Shown: piece after piece, positions 57,324 to 64,000 of the stretch
How the letters are laid out: every line of letters begins with the position of its first letter
Numbering within the stretch: the first letter of the stretch is position 1
DNA from: Roseibium marinum
GTDB taxonomy: Bacteria > Pseudomonadota > Alphaproteobacteria > Rhizobiales > Stappiaceae
Direction: 5' to 3'
Assembly (NCBI RefSeq): GCF_002906165.1
Contig: NZ_PPCN01000010.1
Coordinates: 124,001-188,000 of the forward strand
DNA: 64,000 bases
Notes under the pieces: model-generated
What the model was told of the DNA's origin: nothing
What the model saw: the letters and a program-made list of their open reading frames with translations, nothing else
Database searches by the model: none
Position numbers and translations under genes: made by a program

Positions 57324-58349
57324 ATGTCTCTTTCCGACACCGCGCTTCCCTTCGAAGATATCCGCAACCTCGTCAAGTCGATGCCGGGTCCGGATGACGA
57401 GGCGGTGGGGAAAGTGAAGGCGCGCGACGCACAGCTGACCAAACCTGCCGGTTCGCTGGGACGTCTTGAGGACATCGCCGAGTGGCTGGCGGCCTGGTCC
57501 GGCAACGCGCCGCCGAAGATCTCCCGGCCGATGGTCGCGATTTTCGCAACCGCTCACGGCGTTGCGGAGGAAGGCGTTTCGGCTTTTCCAAGTTCAGTCA
57601 ATCGTCAGATGGTGGAGAACTTCGCCGCGGGCGGCGCGGCCATCAACCAGATCTGCCGCACCTACGATGTGGGGTTGAAGGTCTTCGACCTTGCCGTCGA
57701 CATGCCGACCCCCAGCATCACGCGCGAAGATGCCATGGACGAGGCCAATTGCGCCGCGACCATGGCCTACGGCATGGAAGCCCTCGCTGGTGGCATCGAC
57801 CTGATCTGCCTGGGGGAAATGGGTATCGGCAACACGACCGTTGCCGCAGCCGTCCTCAACGGCCTGTTCGGCGGCAGGCCCGAAGACTGGATCGGCCGAG
57901 GAACCGGCGTGGACGATGAAGGCCTGGCCCGCAAGCGGGACGCGGTTCAAGAGGCTGTTGCCCGTTTGAACGGCGAGAAGGACCCTCTGGAGATCCTGCG
58001 CAGGACCGGAGGGCGGGAAATCGCCGCGATGGCTGGTCTCATCATTGCCGCGCGTTTGCAGCGCGTGCCGGTGATTGTCGATGGATTTGTAACGACCGCC
58101 GCGGCGGCGGTGGTCTATGCGATGGACCCGGCCGGATTGGACCACTGCCTGTTTGCCCATGTCTCGGCGGAACAGGCCCATGCGAAAGCCCTGGATCATA
58201 TGGGCAAGCACGCCCTGTTCGATTTCGGAATGCGCCTTGGGGAGGGAACCGGGGCAGCTCTCGCGGCGGGCATTGCCAGGGCGGCCGCCGAAATGCATTC
58301 CGGCATGGCGACTTTCGCCGACGCGGGCGTCTCCGTAAAAGCGGACTGA
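57324..58349 (+). CDS. cobT: Nicotinate-nucleotide:dimethylbenzimidazole phosphoribosyltransferase
   Basis: 341 aa. TKPAGSLGRLEDIAEWLAAW at the N-terminus, LICLGEMGIGNTT, and the catalytic Glu in MRLGEGTGAALA mark the family. It makes alpha-ribazole phosphate, the lower-ligand nucleotide used by CobS, which is the divergent neighbour. Named cobU in some rhizobial work. Convergent with the histidine kinase, 20 bp apart. Confidence 0.95.
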   Translation: MSLSDTALPFEDIRNLVKSMPGPDDEAVGKVKARDAQLTKPAGSLGRLEDIAEWLAAWSGNAPPKISRPMVAIFATAHGVAEEGVSAFPSSVNRQMVENFAAGGAAINQICRTYDVGLKVFDLAVDMPTPSITREDAMDEANCAATMAYGMEALAGGIDLICLGEMGIGNTTVAAAVLNGLFGGRPEDWIGRGTGVDDEGLARKRDAVQEAVARLNGEKDPLEILRRTGGREIAAMAGLIIAARLQRVPVIVDGFVTTAAAAVVYAMDPAGLDHCLFAHVSAEQAHAKALDHMGKHALFDFGMRLGEGTGAALAAGIARAAAEMHSGMATFADAGVSVKAD

Positions 58350-58369
58350 CTAGAAACGGGCGGAGACCG

Positions 58370-59926
58370 TCAGGCGGAGCGGGATTTCCGGTCGCTCTGG
58401 CCCGGTTTCTGATCGTCCGGATCGACCCAGTCGACATCCGGCGCATAGTTCATCACCCGGGCGCGGGGCAGCGAGACGATCACCTCCGTGCCCACGTCGG
58501 GCTTGGACTTCAGGTTGAAATCGCCGTCATGCATGGCAATGAGAGCCTGGACGATGGAGAGCCCGAGGCCGGTTCCGGGCTCGGCGCTCTTGATTGCATG
58601 TGATCCCTGGCCGAAAGCCTCCAGCACGGTCGGGATCTCGTCCTCCGGAATACCGGGACCGGTATCCTTTATGGAGACAAATTGACCTCCGTCGGACGTC
58701 AAGCCGACCTTGATGCGCACCTTGCCGCCGACAGGCGTGAATTTCACCGCATTCGACATGAGGTTCAGCACCACCTGGCGCAGGGCGCGTTCGTCGGCCC
58801 AGACCTTTGGCAGGTCCGGCTCATGGATATGATGCAGCACAATGGATTTCGCCTCGGCGCGCACCTTCATCATGCTTCCGCATTCCTCGACGATATCATC
58901 GAGGAACAAGGGTTCCTCATGCAGTTCGTGCCGTCCGGCCTCGATCCGCGACAGATCGAGAATTTCATTGATCAGGTTGAGAAGGTGCTGACCGGAACCG
59001 TGAATGTCCTCCGCGTAGGAGCGGTAATTCTTGTTGTGCATCGCGCCGAGCACTTCATCCTTCATGATCTCGGAAAAGCCGAGAATGGCGTTCAGCGGCG
59101 TGCGCAACTCGTGGCTCATGGTCGCTAGAAAGCGGGACTTGGCGATATTGGCGGCTTCCGCGCGCCGCCGGGCTTCGTCCGACATCGCGTTCGCGGTTTC
59201 CAGCTCGGCAATCAGATGATCCTTCTCGGCCCGGTACTCCAGCATGGTGTTGGCGTTCTTCAGAAGCTGGTTGCCGAGAATGAAGAAAAACCCCTGGGCG
59301 CCGATCGCCATCGCCGCGAGCGTGTAATGGATCGGATCCACCTGCTTCAGAAAACTGACCGTGACCACAAGCGTCATCGGTATGGTGCTCGCCAGAAGGC
59401 ATTTCGGCAAGGTGGCCGACTGCATCGTGTTCATCGCGACGACGATCAGCAGCGTCGCGAAATGAAAGATGACAAAACCTTCGCCGGATTCGGCGGTCTG
59501 GGGCAGCAGAAAGAAGGAGGCCCAGCTGCAACCGTAGATGAAATCGCCCATTGTGAAGCGTTTGCGCCAGTAGACCCGCGCTTTCTGGTCCGAGGGCGCT
59601 TTTTCGTAGGCATGACTGGCAACCACCATCACGATGTGGGTGCCCAGCGTCATGGCGAACCATGCGCCGATGAAAACCGGGTCGATCCACAGCACGGAAA
59701 TGGCCGCGACGATCAGCGCCAGCAGGGGAACCGCATAGGCAGCATTGATCCGCGTGTCGGCGAAAAGATGCTGGCGTTCAAGGTCGAAGGTGGTGTGGCG
59801 GTATTCGGGAGCGCCGAGGCGGCTGCGCACGTTTTTCATGCCGCGCGCCATTTCCCGGCGCCGCATGGCTCGCTGCTCGTTGATGGCGAATTTTTCTTCG
59901 CCGCTCTCTGACGAAAGAGATTCCAT
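58370..59926 (-). CDS. Membrane sensor histidine kinase (PleC/PdhS-like)
   Basis: 518 aa. About six hydrophobic segments between residues 58 and 220 form a compact sensor without a large periplasmic loop, followed by a short coiled coil (LIAELETANAMSDEARRR). HisKA follows with His272 in ATMSHELRTPLNAILGFSEI, then HATPase_c with the N box NLMSNAVKFTP, G1 DTGPGIP and G2 GTGLGLSI. The HisKA helix resembles the PdhS/PleC/DivJ family of alphaproteobacteria that phosphorylates DivK-like regulators. No response regulator is adjacent, which fits that family. Confidence 0.92.
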   Translation of the reverse strand: MESLSSESGEEKFAINEQRAMRRREMARGMKNVRSRLGAPEYRHTTFDLERQHLFADTRINAAYAVPLLALIVAAISVLWIDPVFIGAWFAMTLGTHIVMVVASHAYEKAPSDQKARVYWRKRFTMGDFIYGCSWASFFLLPQTAESGEGFVIFHFATLLIVVAMNTMQSATLPKCLLASTIPMTLVVTVSFLKQVDPIHYTLAAMAIGAQGFFFILGNQLLKNANTMLEYRAEKDHLIAELETANAMSDEARRRAEAANIAKSRFLATMSHELRTPLNAILGFSEIMKDEVLGAMHNKNYRSYAEDIHGSGQHLLNLINEILDLSRIEAGRHELHEEPLFLDDIVEECGSMMKVRAEAKSIVLHHIHEPDLPKVWADERALRQVVLNLMSNAVKFTPVGGKVRIKVGLTSDGGQFVSIKDTGPGIPEDEIPTVLEAFGQGSHAIKSAEPGTGLGLSIVQALIAMHDGDFNLKSKPDVGTEVIVSLPRARVMNYAPDVDWVDPDDQKPGQSDRKSRSA

Positions 59927-60054
59927 TAGCCGCCCGGAAGTATCGATTTCATTATTGTGTTACTGCGTGTTTAGTCACTCTGACTCACCATTCCTTAAGA
60001 TCGTCCTCAGGATCGTGGTAAGCGAAAGGTTAACCGGTCGGTTCAAGGTGTAAA

Positions 60055-60696
60055 TTGTTGTCTGAGAAGAAGAATTCGGAAGATCTGGAAAATCTGGTCA
60101 GGCAGGTGCGTGCCTGCCGGGCCTGCATTGAAAATCCACGGAAGACGCCGCTTCCCCATGCTCCCCGGCCTGTCCTGCAAGTGTCTTCCACGGCCAGGAT
60201 CTGCATATGCGGGCAGGCGCCCGGAACACGAGTACATCGCAGCGGCCAACCCTTTACCGACCCTTCGGGCGACCGTCTCCGGGACTGGCTGGGGATCGGT
60301 GAGGACGTCTTTTATGATCCGGCGCGTATCGCCATCGTCCCGATGGGATTTTGCTTTCCGGGGCTGGATGCGAAAGGCGGCGATCTGCCGCCAAGGTCCG
60401 AATGCCGGAACATCTGGCACGACAGGCTGTTTGCCGCCATGCCGCGCATCGAACTCGTCCTGACGATCGGCCAATACGCACAGGCTTACCATCTGGGGGC
60501 GGGGAGGCGGAAAACGCTCACGGAAACCGTTACCCACTGGCGCGATTATTTCGAGGCGGAACGGGAGGCCGGTCAGCCGGCGGTGCTGCCGCTTCCCCAT
60601 CCATCCTGGCGCAACAATTCCTGGCTGAAAAAGCATCCCTGGTTCGAAACCGAATTGCTTCCGGTCCTGAGAGCGGAAGTCGCGCGCCTGATTTGA
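60055..60696 (+). CDS. Uracil-DNA-glycosylase-family protein
   Basis: 213 aa, with a TTG start after AAGGTGTAAA; the start is uncertain. Motif 1 region ICGQAPGTRVHRSGQPFTDPSGDRLRDWLG and the late LPHPSWRN block are those of the UDG superfamily, and a Cys-x-x-Cys lies at the N-terminus (RACRAC). The typical GEAPG Glu is replaced by Gln (CGQAPG), so activity on uracil may be altered. This branch is common in proteobacteria and poorly characterised. Confidence 0.85.
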   Translation: MLSEKKNSEDLENLVRQVRACRACIENPRKTPLPHAPRPVLQVSSTARICICGQAPGTRVHRSGQPFTDPSGDRLRDWLGIGEDVFYDPARIAIVPMGFCFPGLDAKGGDLPPRSECRNIWHDRLFAAMPRIELVLTIGQYAQAYHLGAGRRKTLTETVTHWRDYFEAEREAGQPAVLPLPHPSWRNNSWLKKHPWFETELLPVLRAEVARLI

Positions 60697-60866
60697 ATTT
60701 GATCTGCGCGCCAGTTGCTCCTGTTTCGAATAAAATTCTCAATTCGCCGCGAATTGACAAGCCTGTTGAAACTCCGTTACGTGTTTTTCTCCAAATGGGA
60801 AATCATTTCCCAAGCTCCTGGCCGGAGCAAGTTGCCAATTGTGCTGCCGAACTCTGGATATAGCTC

Positions 60867-61355
60867 ATGATCGACCGCATCGACCGCCGCATTCTGTCCA
60901 TCCTGCAGGAGGACTGCACCGTTCCTGTCGCCGAGATCGGCCGGCGGGTCGGCCTGTCGACGACGCCATGCTGGCGCCGCATCCAGAAGATGGAGGAGGA
61001 GGGCGTGATCACCGGCCGGGTCGCTTTGCTCGATCCCGCGAAGATCAATGCCAAGGTGACGGCGTTCGTTGCGATCACCACGAACCAGCATTCCGAGGAC
61101 TGGCTGAAAAAATTCGCCGACGTGATCCGGGAATTTCCCGAGGTGATGGAATTCTATCGCATGGCAGGTCAGGTCGACTATCTGCTGCGTGTCGCCGTGC
61201 CGGACATCGAAGCCTACGATACCTTCTACAAGAAGCTGATCGCGAAGATCGACATTTCCGACGTCTCCACGACCTTCGCCATGGAGCAGATCAAGAACAC
61301 CACCGCACTGCCGCTCGCCTATGTGGCGACGGAAAAACCGAAGGCGGATACGTGA
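60867..61355 (+). CDS. Lrp/AsnC-family transcriptional regulator
   Basis: 162 aa. An N-terminal helix-turn-helix (LDRRILSILQEDCTVPVAEIGRRVGLSTTPCWRRIQKMEEEGVI, in pieces) and a C-terminal RAM ligand domain (VMEFYRMAGQVDYLLRVAVPDIEAYDTFY) are complete. Lrp-type proteins sense amino acids. The 170-bp gap upstream is AT-rich and should hold its promoter. The target is not evident. Confidence 0.93.
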   Translation: MIDRIDRRILSILQEDCTVPVAEIGRRVGLSTTPCWRRIQKMEEEGVITGRVALLDPAKINAKVTAFVAITTNQHSEDWLKKFADVIREFPEVMEFYRMAGQVDYLLRVAVPDIEAYDTFYKKLIAKIDISDVSTTFAMEQIKNTTALPLAYVATEKPKADT

Positions 61356-61512
61356 AGTCAGGGAGATAAATCGAGTCGTTGTCAAACCCCGGATTTCGGG
61401 GCCCGGTTTTGAGAACCGGAGTTTTCTGCCGATACTGCTATTCATCTCATGGGTGAGATTTTCACCCGGCACAGCTCATGATACACTGATCGTCCTCATG
61501 GGGGCAAAACAA

Positions 61513-61917
61513 ATGAACTATCAAGTGTTCGCATTCTTGATTGTTTTTCCGGTCAGTATGGTTGTCCAACAGGTGACAATATCACCAGCACAGTCCCAGG
61601 AGACTTCGCCTGGCACGTCCGATACGTCTCCCGATGGTCAGAACAACGCATTAGACAAAAAGCCTGAAGCAAAATTCAAATTATTGACCAAAGAGCAATC
61701 CTCTGAAATTCTGATCCAGAAAGCTCAAGAGAAATTTGAGGAATGTATAGAAAAGCATAAGAAAAACGGGACTTTGAATTTATTCACGTCAAATCTTTGT
61801 AAGCCTGTTGTCGAACTTCAGCCGGCTGACAATTATACCGCTCAAGAATCGCCTTGGAATGATTTTAGAATATTCAGGAATTTTGAATTGTTACTTGAAA
61901 GAGAAGGCAGGGTCTGA
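61513..61917 (+). CDS. Unrecognised exported protein
   Basis: 134 aa from the ATG at 61513, which has GGGGGC seven bases upstream. Residues 1-29 look like a signal peptide ending Ser-Pro-Ala-Gln-Ser. The mature part is hydrophilic with a Ser/Thr/Asp linker, then a Lys/Glu-rich helical region (QSSEILIQKAQEKFEECIEKHKKNG) with two Cys (near 85 and 102) that could pair in the periplasm. Codon and base use are more AT-rich than the core genes around it. Two bases separate its stop from the next start, so the two genes form a unit. Confidence 0.7.
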   Translation: MNYQVFAFLIVFPVSMVVQQVTISPAQSQETSPGTSDTSPDGQNNALDKKPEAKFKLLTKEQSSEILIQKAQEKFEECIEKHKKNGTLNLFTSNLCKPVVELQPADNYTAQESPWNDFRIFRNFELLLEREGRV

Positions 61918-61919
61918 TC

Positions 61920-62459
61920 GTGGCAACTATTTTGCTTTGGCCTGTGGTGTGTCTGGGCATAGCGTTTTTGGTCTGGATTCTGGTTTTCTTTTTCCTTGAG
62001 AAAAAGATGCGTTCCAAGGTCCTCGTCGTGCTTCTCGGATTGACTTCACTTGGCGCCACAGTCGGAACGCTCGGCGGCTTGAGCCGTGAGGCGGCAGTAG
62101 GCGAGATAATGGCTGCGTCTCTCGGTTTGCTTTCCGGACTGGTGGTCTGGATTTTCGCCGCAGATATGAGCAAGGGAACCAATGCCGGTACGATTGTATC
62201 GGTCTGCGTCCTGGCCTTTTCGCTGTCGCTGTTTGTGGCGTATTTCGAAGCTTCCAACCGACGCGCCGCACCGGAGAGGTACCTGTTCTGGAGATCGCAC
62301 TGCGTTGAAATATATAGCAATCACAATGTTATCGAGAATGCTCTGACGTTCAATATTGCATCTGAAGCCTTTGGAGAAATTTGCGCGAATATTTTTAAAT
62401 ATGATCGCTCGCTATTGATCCTGAACGAGAGCGCTCCACCCGCGCCAGCCCAGCCTTAA
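61920..62459 (+). CDS. Unrecognised membrane protein
   Basis: 179 aa, GTG start. Helices at about 4-26, 33-55, 64-82 and 90-108, followed by a soluble C-terminal domain of about 65 residues with two Cys and a Pro/Ala tail. I do not recognise a family. It is coupled to the exported protein upstream, so the two may interact, for example as an envelope complex or a small immunity/defence pair. Function is unknown. Confidence 0.7.
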   Translation: MATILLWPVVCLGIAFLVWILVFFFLEKKMRSKVLVVLLGLTSLGATVGTLGGLSREAAVGEIMAASLGLLSGLVVWIFAADMSKGTNAGTIVSVCVLAFSLSLFVAYFEASNRRAAPERYLFWRSHCVEIYSNHNVIENALTFNIASEAFGEICANIFKYDRSLLILNESAPPAPAQP

Positions 62460-62532
62460 GTCTTTTGTATGTGTTCGTATGAACGCGGCAAGGGCCGACG
62501 TTGCGGATTAGGTCAATCTGTCGCGAATATCC

Positions 62533-63183
62533 CTATCCGGCCGCTTCCGGCAGCGGATGCCGGGAGAGAAACCGCGCGAATTCCGCCTCGGTTGCCTGCC
62601 GGCCGGTGAAGATCTCCGCATAATAGGGCATCCGCTTCAAACGCGGCTCGAGCGGTTCGTCGGGACCGTCCTTCTTCATTGAAATATAGCCGATCTGTGT
62701 CTGGTAGACTGTATTGGCCCGGATGTTCGCGTAACCCGGTTCATAGCCGAAGCGCTCGAACATGGCCTGCAAGGCCTCCAGCCGGACCCGGTCGGCTTCC
62801 TCCAGCATTCCGGCAAGGTTCCCGTCCGTGTGGGCCCAGTTACGCACCGCGAATTCAAGGCGTGAATCGAACATGTCCGGCAGGAGCCAGAGGTCGAAGA
62901 CATTCAGAACCGCCTCGGTGATGGTCTCCGCATAATCCTCGGTGCGCCTGACGAGATTGCCGGTGTTCCGCGCCTGCCAATAGGTGATCAGGGCATTCAG
63001 CAGGTCGTTGCGGTCGGAAAAATGGCCATAGAAACTGGTGCGCGACAGTCCGAGCCGCTCTGCCAGCGGCATCACCTTGACGGCATCTATGCCGTTTTCC
63101 AGAAGCGCTTCGTAAGCCGCCCTGATCCAGATCTCTCGCGTACCGCGCCATCCGGATGTCTTGTCGATCAAAGCTTCTTTCAT
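62533..63183 (-). CDS. TetR-family transcriptional regulator
   Basis: 216 aa from the ATG at 63183. The N-terminal helix-turn-helix is at about residues 14-60 (IRAAYEALLENGIDAVKVMPLAERLGLSRTSFYGHFSDRNDLL, in pieces); the rest is the all-helical ligand domain. Divergent from the flavin oxidoreductase at 63354. The 24-bp palindrome in the gap is a strong candidate for its operator, so it probably represses that enzyme and itself until the substrate arrives. Confidence 0.92.
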   Translation of the reverse strand: MKEALIDKTSGWRGTREIWIRAAYEALLENGIDAVKVMPLAERLGLSRTSFYGHFSDRNDLLNALITYWQARNTGNLVRRTEDYAETITEAVLNVFDLWLLPDMFDSRLEFAVRNWAHTDGNLAGMLEEADRVRLEALQAMFERFGYEPGYANIRANTVYQTQIGYISMKKDGPDEPLEPRLKRMPYYAEIFTGRQATEAEFARFLSRHPLPEAAG

Positions 63184-63242
63184 GCCCTCGTTTTTACCAA
63201 GCCCTCCGAACGCCCGCAAATGAAATTGACACCTATGTTTTC

Positions 63243-63266
63243 AAAAACGACATGAATGTCGTTTTT
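63243..63266. promoter_or_regulatory. TetR operator: 24-bp palindrome
   Basis: AAAAACGACAT and ATGTCGTTTTT are perfect 11-bp arms around a 2-bp centre, 60 bp from the TetR start and 87 bp from the flavoenzyme start. The length and symmetry are those of a TetR-dimer site. It is by far the best dyad in this gap. Confidence 0.8.
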
Positions 63267-63353
63267 GTGTCTTTTCACGAGCCCGGCAGACAACCTACTC
63301 TTGTAGACAAGCCGGCCCGGGGAATGTGAGAGGCCACGCCCAGAGGAAAACGC

Positions 63354-64000
63354 ATGTCGAAAGATCCATTGCTGCAGCCCTACAGGCTGAAATCCCTGAC
63401 GCTGAAAAACAGGATCATGATCACCTCTCACGAACCGGCGTATCCGGAAGACGGTATGCCCAAGGACCGCTACCGCGCCTATCACGAGACCCGGGCGAAG
63501 GCGGGTGTCGCCCTGACGATGACGGCCGGATCCGCTGCCATATCCAGAGACTCGCCACCTGTCTTCAACAATATTCTTGCCTATAAGGACGAAGTCGTTC
63601 CCTGGATCACGAGGATGACGGATGCCTGCCATGAGCATGGCTGCGCTGTGATGATCCAGCTCACGCATCTGGGCCGGCGCACCGGTTGGAACAAGGGAGA
63701 CTGGTTGCCGTCGGTCTCTCCCAGCCACAAACGGGAGCCGTCGCACAGGGCATTTCCGAAAAAACTGGAAGACTGGGACATCAGCCGGATTGTTCAAGAC
63801 TATGCGGACGCCGCCGAACGGATGAAGGCGGGTGGCATGGACGGTATCGAACTGGAGGCCTACGGCCATCTGATGGACCAGTTCTGGTCTCCTCTGACCA
63901 ACACCCTGGAGGGGCCCTATAACGGGTCCCTGGAAAACCGGATGCGGTTTTCGCTGGAGGTGATCGACGCCATTCGCAAGCGTGTGGGGAAAGACTTCAT
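63354..64000 (+). CDS. NADH:flavin oxidoreductase, dimethylglycine-demethylase-like (5' part)
   Basis: 215 codons from the ATG at 63354 (GAGGAAAAC before it) to the window end. Old-yellow-enzyme TIM barrel: LQPYRLKSLTLKNRIMITSH, MIQLTHLGRR (flavin/substrate loop), GGMDGIELEAYGHLMDQFWSPLTN. These match the N-terminal half of the two-domain trimethylamine-dehydrogenase/DgcA group, which removes N-methyl groups from dimethylglycine or N-methylproline. The Fe-S and NADH parts would lie beyond the window. Confidence 0.88.
   Translation, partial: MSKDPLLQPYRLKSLTLKNRIMITSHEPAYPEDGMPKDRYRAYHETRAKAGVALTMTAGSAAISRDSPPVFNNILAYKDEVVPWITRMTDACHEHGCAVMIQLTHLGRRTGWNKGDWLPSVSPSHKREPSHRAFPKKLEDWDISRIVQDYADAAERMKAGGMDGIELEAYGHLMDQFWSPLTNTLEGPYNGSLENRMRFSLEVIDAIRKRVGKDF

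Overview
The window reads as the chromosome of an alphaproteobacterium of the Hyphomicrobiales (Rhizobiales), probably Rhizobiaceae-like. This rests on a cyclic beta-1,2-glucan synthase of the ChvB/NdvB type, the neighbourhood DUF1289 / clan-AA aspartic protease / CobS / CobT, a PleC/PdhS-like histidine kinase, many PAAT, CUT2, TRAP and TAXI transporters, and palindromic intergenic repeats typical of the group. The species cannot be named from the sequence alone. No tRNA, rRNA or CRISPR array was seen.

Layout. 0-0.8 kb: window-edge ORF and a decayed IS3-family transposase. 0.8-10 kb: a LysR regulator divergent from a Cys/Met-metabolism PLP enzyme, a polar amino acid ABC transporter (binding protein, permease, ATPase), an M20 dipeptidase-like enzyme, a monomeric sarcosine oxidase-like flavoenzyme and an amidase. 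A 266-bp MITE sits exactly at the stop codon of the ATPase. 10-20 kb: a complete five-step histidine-utilisation locus. hutF-hutC run leftwards and hutI-H-G-U rightwards around a HutC-like operator. A hydantoinase (HyuA-type) and a DUF917 protein are appended to the hutF-hutC operon.

20-33.5 kb: a GntR/FCD regulator and a CUT2 sugar-type ABC operon. Its second permease is fused to an SMP-30/strictosidine-synthase-like propeller, and the next gene is a second, stand-alone propeller. After these come an SDR, a 3-hydroxyisobutyrate dehydrogenase-like enzyme, an MmgE/PrpD protein, a carboxymuconolactone-decarboxylase-like protein and a metallo-beta-lactamase-fold lactonase, ended by a strong terminator. 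33.5-36.8 kb: a divergent TRAP transporter (DctP; fused DctQ-DctM). Related AT-rich motifs lie upstream of the ABC operon, the SDR operon and the TRAP pair, suggesting one regulon. 37-42.3 kb: AraC regulator, TAXI-TRAP pair, PhzF-like and RidA-like proteins. 42.5-52.2 kb: transglutaminase-like protein and an 8.6-kb GC-rich glucan synthase, followed by a small basic protein and another IS3 remnant. 53-64 kb: mostly housekeeping genes: DusA, aspartic protease, DUF1289, alpha/beta-hydrolase lipoprotein, CobS/CobT, histidine kinase, uracil-DNA-glycosylase-like protein, AsnC regulator, two unknown exported/membrane proteins, and a TetR regulator divergent from a dimethylglycine-demethylase-like flavoprotein that runs off the end.

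How it fits together. The left two thirds is a chain of uptake-plus-catabolism modules, each with its own regulator: amino acid/dipeptide, histidine, sugar or sugar-acid, TRAP substrate and TAXI substrate. They are separated by IS scars and palindromic repeats, as expected of an accessory catabolic region beside a conserved core segment. The most unusual items are the permease-propeller fusion, the shared operator-like motif across 13 kb, and the hydantoinase/DUF917 pair inside hut.
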